Assembly: GCF_016860545.1 (NCBI RefSeq)
Contig: NZ_BNEB01000003.1
Span: forward strand, 682,001-746,000
DNA from: Streptomyces asoensis
GTDB taxonomy: Bacteria > Actinomycetota > Actinomycetes > Streptomycetales > Streptomycetaceae
Reading direction: 5' to 3'
DNA length: 64,000 nucleotides
The translations under genes and the position numbers were made by a program. Positions 33,151 to 40,951 of this stretch are shown one piece after another. Within the stretch, counting starts at the first letter, position 1. Every line of letters begins with the position of its first letter. The notes under the pieces were generated by a model. It made no database searches. It was given only the letters and a program-made list of their open reading frames with translations, and had not been told where the DNA came from.

Positions 33151-34094
33151 GCGCCCTCCTTCGACTGTGCGTACGTGGTGACGAGTTCCCGGATCCGGCC
33201 GGTGACCAGTTCGGGTGCCTCGACCGGTGTCATGTGGCCGAGGCCGGGCAGTTCGGTGAGCCCGACGCAGTGCGGGAGCGAGGCGGCGATCCGGCGGGCG
33301 TGCACCGGCGGGGTGAGCCGGTCCCCGGTCCCGACGATCACCGCCGTCGGCACGCTCAGCGCGGCGACGCCGTGGTCGAGGTCGAGCAGGTTCAGCACGT
33401 GCGACCAGGTGTGCCGCACCTTGCGCGGGCAGGCGTGCACGATGCGGGCGCACGCGTCCACCATGTGCGGGGCCGAACCGGCGCCCATGGTGGCGTACTT
33501 GAGGATCCGCTTGGCGACCGGCGTGACCGGTCCGAGGGGCGCCCGGGACCCGAGGACGTGCCGGGTCAGCCAGGTCCGCAGCCGGCCGGGCGGCAGCGGC
33601 AGCACGGTGGACTCGGCGACCAGCGCCGAAGCACCGGTGCTGCACAGCAGGACGGCCGCCGCGTGCTCCCGGAAGCCGTCCCTGGCGGCCGCCGCCAGCA
33701 CGGTCATGCCGCCCATGGAGTGCCCGGCGATCACTGCCTGCTCGCCGGGCGCGAGCGTCGCGGCGAGGACGGCCTCCAGGTCGTCGGCGAGGGTGTCGGT
33801 GCTGCACACGGCGCTGGGCCGGGTGCGTCCGTGGCCGCGCTGGTCGTAGGCGATGACGCGGTGGTCGGCGGCGAGGTCGCGGATCTGGTCCGCCCAGAAC
33901 GCGGTCGAGCACGTCCACCCGTGGGCCAGCACGACGGCCGGCGCGCCCGCGCGACCGTGGACCTCGACGTGCAGCGGGGTGCCGTCCGCGGACACGGCGG
34001 TGAGCTCATGGACCGGCCCGGGGGTCGGTCCGGTGGCCGGCCGGGGAGTCGGCCGGGGGGTGGAGGCGCCGGAGGAAGCGGCCGGGGAGGTCAC
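33147..34094 (-). CDS. Alpha/beta-hydrolase
   Basis: 315 residues. A Pro/Thr-rich leader (1-28) precedes the fold. The oxyanion segment is VVLAHGWTCST, the nucleophile elbow is GHSMGG (Ser126), and a late GLGHMTPVEAPE supplies the catalytic His. DQRGHGRT is also canonical. It could hydrolyse the ester or lactone made by the adjacent Baeyer-Villiger-type monooxygenase. GTG at 34094 overlaps the monooxygenase stop (GTGA). Confidence 0.88.
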   Translation of the reverse strand: MTSPAASSGASTPRPTPRPATGPTPGPVHELTAVSADGTPLHVEVHGRAGAPAVVLAHGWTCSTAFWADQIRDLAADHRVIAYDQRGHGRTRPSAVCSTDTLADDLEAVLAATLAPGEQAVIAGHSMGGMTVLAAAARDGFREHAAAVLLCSTGASALVAESTVLPLPPGRLRTWLTRHVLGSRAPLGPVTPVAKRILKYATMGAGSAPHMVDACARIVHACPRKVRHTWSHVLNLLDLDHGVAALSVPTAVIVGTGDRLTPPVHARRIAASLPHCVGLTELPGLGHMTPVEAPELVTGRIRELVTTYAQSKEGA

Positions 34095-35650
34095 GCCGTC
34101 ACCTCGTTCCCGCCGACGGGCTCCTGCGCGGCCGCGCCGGCCGCCGGACGCACCCGCGGGGCGCGCAGGACCTCGTACTCCGCGAGGTCCACGCGCCGGG
34201 TGGCGCGCCGGAACTCGGCCGTCGTGCCCGGCCAGACGGTGGTGTTGCGGCCGTTCGCGTCCAGGTACCAGCTGGTGCAGCCGCCGGTGTTCCACACCGT
34301 GCGCTTCATCCGCTCCTGCACCCGCCGGTTCCAGGCGTGCACGGCGCTCGGACGGGCGTCCAGGGCCGCGCGCCCGCGCCCCGTGCCACCGGGCCCCGGG
34401 GAGCCCGCCAGGAGGTCGAGCTGGCGCAGGTAGTCGGCCATGTAGGCGAGCTGCGACTCGATCATCAGGATCATCGAGGAGTTCCCGAGGCCCGTGTTGG
34501 GGCCGATGATCGTCATCCAGTTGGGGAATCCGGCGGCGGAGGCTCCGCGCAGGGCCTCCATGCCGTCCTTCCAGCTCTCCGCGAGCGTGCGCCCGTCCGC
34601 GCCCACCACCCGTTCGGCGATCGGCATGTCGGTGACGTGGAAGCCGGTGCCGAAGACGATCACGTCGGCCTCGGCCTCGGTGCCGTCGGCGGCCACCAGC
34701 GTGGATCCGCGGATCTCGCTCAGCCCGCTCGCGACGACGTCCACGTTGGGCTGCGCGAGGGCGGGATAGTAGGTGCTGGACAGCAGGATCCGCTTGCAGC
34801 CGATGCGGTAGTCCGGGGTGAGCCGGGCGCGCAGGGCCGGGTCCTTGATGGCGCGGGCCATGTTCTGCTTCGCGAGCCGCTCGACCAGACCGAGCTGGTT
34901 CGGATGCTTGGTGAACGCCTGGACCTGGAGCTCGCGGATGCCCCAGAGCAGCCCGCGGCGCATCCGGGCCGTGGCGGGCAGCGCCCGGTGCAGGGCGCGC
35001 TCCGCGCCGCTGACCGCCCGGTCGACGCGGGGCATCACCCAGGGCGGGGTGCGCTGGAAGAGCGTCAGGCGCGAGACGTCGGGCTGGACGGCGGGGACGA
35101 TCTGGATGGCGGAGGCGCCGGTGCCGACCACGGCGACCCGCTGTCCGGTGAGGTCGGCGTCGTGGTCCCAGCGCGCCGAGTGGAAGACCTTGCCGGGGAA
35201 GGTGTCGAGACCCGGGATCTGCGGGACCTTCGGGTCGGACAGCGGTCCGGTGGCCGACACGACCACGTCGGCGCGGTAGCGCCCGCCGGTGGTCTCGATG
35301 TCCCAGCACAGCTCCTGCGCGTCCCACGTCGTCCGCAGCACCTCGGTGTCGAACCGCAGGTGCGGGCGGAGTCCGAAGGAGTCCGCGACGTGCTCCAGGT
35401 AGGCGCGGATGTGCTCCTGCCCGGAGAAGGTGCGCGGCCAGTCGGGGTTGGGCGCGAAGGAGAAGGAGTACAGGTGGGAGGGCACGTCACAGGCGCACCC
35501 CGGATAGCTGTTGTCCCGCCAGGTCCCGCCGACGCTGCCCGCCCGCTCCAGGACGACGAAGTCGGTGATCCCCTCGCGGCGCAGCCGCACGGCGGCCCCC
35601 AGTCCTCCGAAACCGGACCCGATCACCGCCACCCGTACGTGTTCGGTCAT
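34091..35650 (-). CDS. Flavin-containing monooxygenase of Baeyer-Villiger type
   Basis: 519 residues. The FAD Rossmann motif GSGFGG spans residues 11-16 and the NADPH motif is GTGASA (near 175). The Baeyer-Villiger fingerprint F-x-G-x3-H-x3-W occurs at 151-161 (FPGKVFHSARW). It should insert oxygen into a ketone using NADPH and FAD. The ATG at 35650 has AGGAGG 7 nt upstream. It is the first gene of the operon with the hydrolase and SDR and is divergent from the MerR regulator. The substrate is not apparent; steroids, cyclic or linear ketones are all possible. Confidence 0.92.
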   Translation of the reverse strand: MTEHVRVAVIGSGFGGLGAAVRLRREGITDFVVLERAGSVGGTWRDNSYPGCACDVPSHLYSFSFAPNPDWPRTFSGQEHIRAYLEHVADSFGLRPHLRFDTEVLRTTWDAQELCWDIETTGGRYRADVVVSATGPLSDPKVPQIPGLDTFPGKVFHSARWDHDADLTGQRVAVVGTGASAIQIVPAVQPDVSRLTLFQRTPPWVMPRVDRAVSGAERALHRALPATARMRRGLLWGIRELQVQAFTKHPNQLGLVERLAKQNMARAIKDPALRARLTPDYRIGCKRILLSSTYYPALAQPNVDVVASGLSEIRGSTLVAADGTEAEADVIVFGTGFHVTDMPIAERVVGADGRTLAESWKDGMEALRGASAAGFPNWMTIIGPNTGLGNSSMILMIESQLAYMADYLRQLDLLAGSPGPGGTGRGRAALDARPSAVHAWNRRVQERMKRTVWNTGGCTSWYLDANGRNTTVWPGTTAEFRRATRRVDLAEYEVLRAPRVRPAAGAAAQEPVGGNEVTA

Positions 35651-35694
35651 CCCGACGCCTCCTAGCCGTGCGTGCGACTCTGCGGACTGACTAT

Positions 35695-35710
35695 GCCAGT
35701 GAACACTGGC
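35695..35710. promoter_or_regulatory. Perfect 16-bp palindrome between the monooxygenase operon and merR
   Basis: GCCAGTG-AA-CACTGGC, 7-bp arms, 45 nt upstream of the monooxygenase start and 85 nt from the MerR start. It is a likely operator for the divergent regulator or another repressor. Confidence 0.55.
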
Positions 35711-35794
35711 GCAATGGGAGCGTAGAGCAGCTCCGTACCGATGGGTAGGGCCGGGAGAGGGAAAGTTACCGGCGGTACAACATAGGCTTCGCCC

Positions 35795-36439
35795 GTGACG
35801 GACAAGCGGGAGTACCGAACGGAGGAGCTGGCCGCGGAGGCCGGCATCACGGTGCGCACCCTGCGCTTCTACCGCGAGCGCAAACTGCTCGCGCCACCCC
35901 GGCGCGAGGGCCGCATCGCCTGGTACGACGATCATCACCTGGCCCGTCTGCGCACCATCGCGGCGCTGCTGGAACGCGGCCACACCCTCACCGGCATCGC
36001 GGAGCTGGCCGACGCCCTCGACCACGGCCGCGGTGTCGCCGACCTCCTCGGCGTCGGCGGCCCCACCGAGGAGGAGCCGGTCCGGCTGACCCCCGAGGAG
36101 CTCGCCGCGCGCTTCGAGGGCCAGGTCACCACGGAGAACCTCGCCGCCGCCCTGGACCTGGGCTACCTGGGCACCGACGGCGACGAGATCGTCCACATCA
36201 GCCGCCGTCTGCTGGACGTCTCCTCCGCCCTGGTGCGCGAGGGCATCCCGCTCGCCGAGGTCCTCGCGGCGGGTGTCCGGGTCCGCGAGCACGCCGACGC
36301 CCTCGCCGACCTCTTCGCCGACCTCATCCTGCGCCACGCGACCGAGGCCGACCTGCCCCGTCTGCGCCCCCTGGCCCGCAGCGTCGTCGAGGCGGAACTC
36401 TCCCTCGCCCTGGACCGACGGCTGCACAACGCGACCTGA
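35795..36439 (+). CDS. MerR-family regulator divergent from the monooxygenase operon
   Basis: 214 residues. The N-terminal winged helix is YRTEELAAEAGITVRTLRFYRERKLLAPP followed by the RIAWYDDHHLARLRTI wing (about 7-57). A coiled-coil linker and a longer C-terminal domain (about 100-214) without metal-binding Cys follow, so it probably senses an organic ligand. GTG at 35795. Its divergence from the BVMO operon suggests local control. Confidence 0.9.
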   Translation: MTDKREYRTEELAAEAGITVRTLRFYRERKLLAPPRREGRIAWYDDHHLARLRTIAALLERGHTLTGIAELADALDHGRGVADLLGVGGPTEEEPVRLTPEELAARFEGQVTTENLAAALDLGYLGTDGDEIVHISRRLLDVSSALVREGIPLAEVLAAGVRVREHADALADLFADLILRHATEADLPRLRPLARSVVEAELSLALDRRLHNAT

Positions 36440-36482
36440 GGGACCCCGCCCCGAGGGACCCCCGGGAGGTCCTCCTCAGGTC
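36433..36482. terminator. Inverted repeat between merR and xth
   Basis: GACCTGAGG (36433-36441) pairs with CCTCAGGTC (36474-36482); an inner GGACC/GGTCC extends the stem. It includes the merR stop and lies between convergent genes. Confidence 0.5.
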
Positions 36483-36509
36483 GTGGACGAGGCAGCCCCT
36501 CAGGTCACC

Positions 36510-37313
36510 TCAGAGGTCGTAGACCACGGTGACCGGGGCGTGGTCCGACCAGCGCTCGCCGTGCGTGGCCGCCCGCTCCACGAGCCCCTTGACGGCCTTG
36601 TCCCCGAGAGCGGGCGTCGCCACCTGGAGGTCGATGCGCCAGCCCGAGTCGTTGTCGAAGGCGCGCCCCCGGTACGACCACCAGGTGTACGGGCCCGTCG
36701 CGTCCGGGTGCAGCGACCGCACGACGTCCCGGTAGCCGCCGTCCGCGGGGTCGAGGACCCGGGTCAGCCAGTCCCGCTCCTCCGGGAGGAAACCCGAGTT
36801 CTTCGTGTTGGAGCGCCAGTTCTTCAGATCGGCCTGCTGGTGGGCGATGTTCCAGTCGCCGCAGACCAGGACCTCACGGCCGTCGGCTGCGGCCCGGACG
36901 CGCAGCTCCTTGAGGTAGGCCAGGAACTCGTCCATGAAGCGGACCTTCTCGTCCTGCCGGTCCGTGCCGGCCTCGCCGGAGGGCAGGTAGAGGGAGGCGA
37001 TCGTCACACCCGGCAGGTCGGCCTCCACGTAGCGGCCGCTGCCGTCGAACTCGGCCGAGCCGAAGCCGACGCGGACGGCGTCCGGTTCACGGCGGCTGTA
37101 AAGGGAGACGCCGGCACGGCCCTTGGCGGCGGCCGGGGCGTGGGTGACGAACCAGCCCTCGGGCGCCCGCACCGTCTCCGGCAGCTGCTCCGGCTCGGCC
37201 CGCACCTCCTGGAGGCACAGCACGTCGGCGGAGGTGTCCGCGAGCCACTCCACGAAGCCCTTCTTCGCGGCGGCACGCAGTCCATTCACGTTCACGGAGG
37301 TCACGGTCAGCAC
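36510..37313 (-). CDS. xth: Exodeoxyribonuclease III
   Basis: 267 residues of the EEP/AP-endonuclease family. Catalytic motifs are SVNVNGLRAAAKKG, LCLQEVRAE, LVCGDWNIAHQQADLKN, and the C-terminal SDHAPV. It cleaves at abasic sites and removes 3' blocking groups in base-excision repair. GTG at 37313 precedes LTVTSVNVNG; a longer reading adds unrelated residues. It is divergent from the GNAT gene with a gap of 100 nt. Confidence 0.94.
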   Translation of the reverse strand: MLTVTSVNVNGLRAAAKKGFVEWLADTSADVLCLQEVRAEPEQLPETVRAPEGWFVTHAPAAAKGRAGVSLYSRREPDAVRVGFGSAEFDGSGRYVEADLPGVTIASLYLPSGEAGTDRQDEKVRFMDEFLAYLKELRVRAAADGREVLVCGDWNIAHQQADLKNWRSNTKNSGFLPEERDWLTRVLDPADGGYRDVVRSLHPDATGPYTWWSYRGRAFDNDSGWRIDLQVATPALGDKAVKGLVERAATHGERWSDHAPVTVVYDL

Positions 37314-37413
37314 CCGGGCACGATACAGGCACGGTTGCGGACGGATACCGGCACACTGGACGGGGTCCGAACCCGTTCCGTCCAGAAACCTGCATACAAC
37401 TACAGTGAGCAGC

Positions 37414-37896
37414 ATGAATATACGCCCGGTCCCCTTCGACCACCCCGACGCCGTCAAGCTCAACGACGAGGTCCAGGCCGAGTACCACGAGCGGTACGGC
37501 GACGGCGGCGACGCCACGGTCCTGCAACCGTCCGACTTCCAGCACCCGCGCGGGGTCTACCTCATCGCCTACGACGAGTTCGACCGGCCCGTGGCCACCG
37601 GCGGCTGGCGCAGCCAGGACCACGACGGCAAGGGCCACGAGGACGGCGACGCCGAACTCAAGCGGATGTTCGTGATCCGCGAGGTCCGCGGCAGAGGCCT
37701 GGCCCGGCGGATGCTCAGCGCGCTGGAGGACGACGCGCGGGCGGCCGGCCGCACCAGGATGGTCCTGGAGACCGGCACCGAGCAGCCGGAGGCCATCGCC
37801 CTGTACACCTCCAGCGGGTACGAGCCGTGCGTGAAGTTCGGCTACTACCGCGAGTACGAGAACAGCCGCTGCTACGCCAAGCCCCTCGGTTCCTGA
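37414..37896 (+). CDS. GNAT-family N-acetyltransferase
   Basis: 160 residues. The acetyl-CoA-binding motif A is KRMFVIREVRGRGLARRML (about 88-106, with RxxGxA as R-G-R-G-L-A). The later ALYTSSGYEPCVKFGYY block is typical. The substrate is unknown. ATG at 37414 follows TACAGT (37401-37406), a possible -10 element that would give a very short leader. Confidence 0.88.
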   Translation: MNIRPVPFDHPDAVKLNDEVQAEYHERYGDGGDATVLQPSDFQHPRGVYLIAYDEFDRPVATGGWRSQDHDGKGHEDGDAELKRMFVIREVRGRGLARRMLSALEDDARAAGRTRMVLETGTEQPEAIALYTSSGYEPCVKFGYYREYENSRCYAKPLGS

Positions 37897-37917
37897 ACCG
37901 GACCCCCTCGGTTCGGG

Positions 37918-37933
37918 ACCGGGCCGACCCGGT
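37918..37933. terminator. Small hairpin between convergent GNAT and response-regulator genes
   Basis: ACCGGG-CCGA-CCCGGT, a 6-bp stem with a tetraloop, 22 nt after the GNAT stop. Confidence 0.35.
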
Positions 37934-37965
37934 GCGGGAACGGGCTCGCCCGGCCCCTGCGCGCC

Positions 37966-38616
37966 TCAGCCCCTGAGGTAGGCGAGCACCGCGAGGACGC
38001 GGCGGTGCGTGTCGTCCGCGGGAGGGAGGTCCAGCTTGGTGAGGATGCCGCCGATGTGCTTGCCCACGGCCGCCTCCGACACCACGAGCTGACGGGCTAT
38101 CGCCCCGTTGGACTTCCCCTCCGCCACCAGCGCCAGCACCTCCCGCTCGCGCGGGGTGAGCCGGGCCAGCGGATCCCGGCGCCGGCGCAGCAGCTGCCGT
38201 ACGACCTCCGGGTCGACGACCGTGCCGCCGGCCGCGACCTCCCCGAGCGCGTCCACGAACTGCTCGACCTGGCCCACCCGGTCCTTGAGCAGGTATCCGA
38301 CTCCCGTGCCGTCACCGGAGTCGAGGAGCTCGGCCGCGTACGCGCGCTGCACGTACTGGCTCAGGACGAGCACCGGCAGCCCGGGCCGCTCGGCGCGCAG
38401 CCGCACCGCGGCCCGCAGTCCCTCGTCCTGGAAGGCGGGCGGCATGCGCACGTCGGTGACGACGACGTCCGGTGTGTGGTCGGCGACCGCCCGGAGCAGG
38501 CCCGGCGCGTCGCCCACCGCCGCCACGACCTCGTGCCCGAAGCGGGCCAGCAGCGCCGTCAGACCGTCGCGCAGCAGCACCCCGTCCTCGGCGAGAACTA
38601 CGCGCAACCCCCGCAC
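37966..38616 (-). CDS. NarL/LuxR-type response regulator
   Basis: 216 residues. Receiver with D-D-type acidic start AEDGVLL, phospho-acceptor Asp in VVVTDVRMPP and Lys in GYLLKDR. The LuxR HTH is LTPREREVLALVAEGKSNGAIARQ plus VGKHIGGILTKLDL. GTG at 38616 is preferred because GGAGGCGGG lies just upstream; it then overlaps the kinase gene end by 19 nt. It is the cognate partner of the adjacent histidine kinase and probably controls the divergent ABC transporter. Confidence 0.9.
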   Translation of the reverse strand: MRGLRVVLAEDGVLLRDGLTALLARFGHEVVAAVGDAPGLLRAVADHTPDVVVTDVRMPPAFQDEGLRAAVRLRAERPGLPVLVLSQYVQRAYAAELLDSGDGTGVGYLLKDRVGQVEQFVDALGEVAAGGTVVDPEVVRQLLRRRRDPLARLTPREREVLALVAEGKSNGAIARQLVVSEAAVGKHIGGILTKLDLPPADDTHRRVLAVLAYLRG

Positions 38617-39992
38617 CCCGCCTCCGTCGTCGGGCCCACCACCCGCGTCGTCCCGCTCGGCGGAACCGGCTCGCTCGGCGGAGACGGCTCGTCCGTCCGG
38701 ATCGGCTCGCAAGGGATCTCCACACGCAGCAGGGTCGGTCCGCCCGGCGGACTGGTCAGCGTCAGTCTTCCATCGAGCACCGACACCCGGTCGGCGAGAC
38801 CGGTGAGCCCGGTGCCCCGCGCGCCGTCGGCGCCGCCCCGGCCGTCGTCCTGCACCTCCAGGACGAGCAGCCGTCCCGCCCGGTGCTCCGCACGCACGCG
38901 CGCGTGCGCGGCCCTGCTGTGCCGGGCCACGTTGGCCAGCGCCTCGCGGACCACGAAGTACGCGGCGGCCTCGACGGCCTGCGGGAGCCGCGGCGACGGC
39001 CGGTCGAACTCCACGTCCACCGGGACGGGCGAGCGGTCGGCCGCGTCGGCGACGGCCGCCTCCAGGCCGTAGTCGGCGAGGACCTGGGGGTGGATGCCGT
39101 GGATCAGCTCGCGCAGTTCGGCGAGGGCCGCGCCCGCCTCCTCGTGGGCACGCGCGAGCTGCCCCGCGAGCGGTCCGCCGGGCGGGGCGTCCAGCCGGGC
39201 GAGACCGAGGCTCATGCTCAGCGCGACGAGCCGCTGCTGGGCGCCGTCGTGCAGATCGCGTTCGATACGACGGCGCTCCGCCTCGAAGGCGTCGACCAAC
39301 CGCGCGCGTGACCGCGTCAGTTCGACGACCCTGGACCGCGGATCGCCACCGCGCGGGGCGACGAGGAGCCGGGTCAGCGCGGCCCTGCCGCCCGCCGCCG
39401 CCCCGAGCACGTACCCGCCCGCGGCCAGCAGCAGCAGGCCCAGCGCGGCGGCGCCGCACGCGGCCGGCCAGCCGGTGACCGTCCACACCTTGAGCACCTT
39501 CGTCTCGCGTCCCCCGCCGGCCGTCGCCAGCAGCAGCGGGGTCGCGAGCGTCGCGAGGGGGACGAGCAGGGCGACGGTCAACAGGAGCGCCTCGGCCGGC
39601 CACACGAAACAGGCGGTGAGCAGGGTGTGGCCGAGCTCCCGCCAGGTGGCCCGTTCCCGCAACCGGGTGGCGAGCCAGCGGCGCAGACCCGGCGACGGGG
39701 GCTCGGCGTGCGCGCCGCTCGCGTCGTCGCCGTCGACGAGCCGCAGCCGTCGCCGCTCCAGGGCGGCCACCGGCAGACCGGCGAAGGCGAGGGCCGCGAG
39801 CAGCGGCAGCCCGACGAGGACGACCGCGAGGACCGAGCCCACCGCCACCACCGCGACCAGGGCGACGAGGACCGCCGCTCCGGTCACCGCGCCCGTCAGC
39901 AGATAGGCGGCGGCCCGCCAGGGCCACGGCGAGAGCAGGTATCCCGGGCGGAGCAGTGCCTGCCACACGTTGCGGGGATGCATGCGGATCAC
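38598..39992 (-). CDS. Sensor histidine kinase (HisKA_3 type)
   Basis: 464 residues. About four membrane helices (26-80 and 130-215) form a short sensor. The dimerisation/phosphoacceptor segment is ERRRIERDLHDGAQQRL with the phospho-His. The ATPase domain has the N-box ALANVARHSRAAHA and G-box DDGRGGADGARGTGLTGLADRV. Little is outside the membrane, like intramembrane sensors of cell-envelope stress. Start may be GTG 39992 or ATG 39983. The divergent ABC operon (40118 on) supports an antibiotic- or peptide-response module. Confidence 0.9.
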   Translation of the reverse strand: MIRMHPRNVWQALLRPGYLLSPWPWRAAAYLLTGAVTGAAVLVALVAVVAVGSVLAVVLVGLPLLAALAFAGLPVAALERRRLRLVDGDDASGAHAEPPSPGLRRWLATRLRERATWRELGHTLLTACFVWPAEALLLTVALLVPLATLATPLLLATAGGGRETKVLKVWTVTGWPAACGAAALGLLLLAAGGYVLGAAAGGRAALTRLLVAPRGGDPRSRVVELTRSRARLVDAFEAERRRIERDLHDGAQQRLVALSMSLGLARLDAPPGGPLAGQLARAHEEAGAALAELRELIHGIHPQVLADYGLEAAVADAADRSPVPVDVEFDRPSPRLPQAVEAAAYFVVREALANVARHSRAAHARVRAEHRAGRLLVLEVQDDGRGGADGARGTGLTGLADRVSVLDGRLTLTSPPGGPTLLRVEIPCEPIRTDEPSPPSEPVPPSGTTRVVGPTTEAGCGGCA

Positions 39993-40117
39993 CGTAGAAG
40001 GGGGCGGGGCGCCGGGGCCATCGGTGCGGCCGTAGGTCCGGGGGTATGCCTGGCCCCACCCCGGGTCTCGGTCCTGCCCGACAGACGGGGCCGGGGGGCA
40101 CGCGGTTTCGTGGGGTC

Positions 40118-40951
40118 ATGACCACACACGCCGTCCAACTGACCGCCGTGAGCAGGCGATACGGCGCCCCGGGCACCGGGGTGACCGCGCTCGACGACGT
40201 CGGCCTCACCCTCGCGCGGGGTTCGTTCACCGCCGTCATGGGCCCGTCCGGCTCGGGCAAGTCGACGCTGTTGCAGTGCGCCGCCGGGCTGGACCGGCCG
40301 ACCTCGGGGTCGGTGCGGATCGGCGGAACCGAACTGACCGGGCTGAGCGAACGGCGGCTGACCCTGCTGCGCCGGGAGCGGATCGGGTTCGTCTTCCAGG
40401 CGTACAACCTGCTGCCCGCGCTCACCGCCGAGCAGAACGTCGCCCTCCCGCTGCGGCTGGCCGGCCGTCGTCCGCGCCGGGAACAGGTCCTCGACGCCCT
40501 GCGGCAGGTCGGGCTCGCCGACCGCGCGGGCCACCGCCCGGACCGGCTCTCCGGCGGCCAGCAGCAGCGCGTCGCGCTCGCCCGGGCCGTGATCACCCGC
40601 CCCGAGGTCCTGTTCGGCGACGAGCCGACCGGCGCGCTGGACTCCGGCAGCGGCCGCGAGGTGCTGACCCTGCTGCGCTCCCTGGCCGACGACGGCCGGA
40701 CGGTCGTCATGGTCACCCACGACCCGCTCGCCGCCTCGTACGCGGACCGGGTGGTCTTCCTCGTCGACGGCCGCGTGCACGGCGAACTCCGGGGCGCCGG
40801 AACGTCCGTGGAGACGATCGCCGCGAGCATGGCGCGCCTGGAGACCGCCCAGGGCACCGCGGCGGACACCCCGTCGGCCGGCACCGCGGCCGGCACTGCG
40901 GACAGCACTGCGGTCGGTACGTCCGACAGCACGGCGGGTGCCGCGTGCTGA
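40118..40951 (+). CDS. ABC transporter ATP-binding protein (LolD/MacB type)
   Basis: 277 residues. Walker A GPSGSGKST, signature LSGGQQQRVALARA, Walker B LFGDEPTGALD, with the ERRLTLLRRERIGFVFQ block of the MacB/LolD family. The last about 45 residues are a Thr/Ala/Gly/Ser-rich tail (AADTPSAGTAAGT and on) not needed for catalysis. ATG at 40118. The stop overlaps the permease start by 7 nt. Confidence 0.92.
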   Translation: MTTHAVQLTAVSRRYGAPGTGVTALDDVGLTLARGSFTAVMGPSGSGKSTLLQCAAGLDRPTSGSVRIGGTELTGLSERRLTLLRRERIGFVFQAYNLLPALTAEQNVALPLRLAGRRPRREQVLDALRQVGLADRAGHRPDRLSGGQQQRVALARAVITRPEVLFGDEPTGALDSGSGREVLTLLRSLADDGRTVVMVTHDPLAASYADRVVFLVDGRVHGELRGAGTSVETIAASMARLETAQGTAADTPSAGTAAGTADSTAVGTSDSTAGAAC

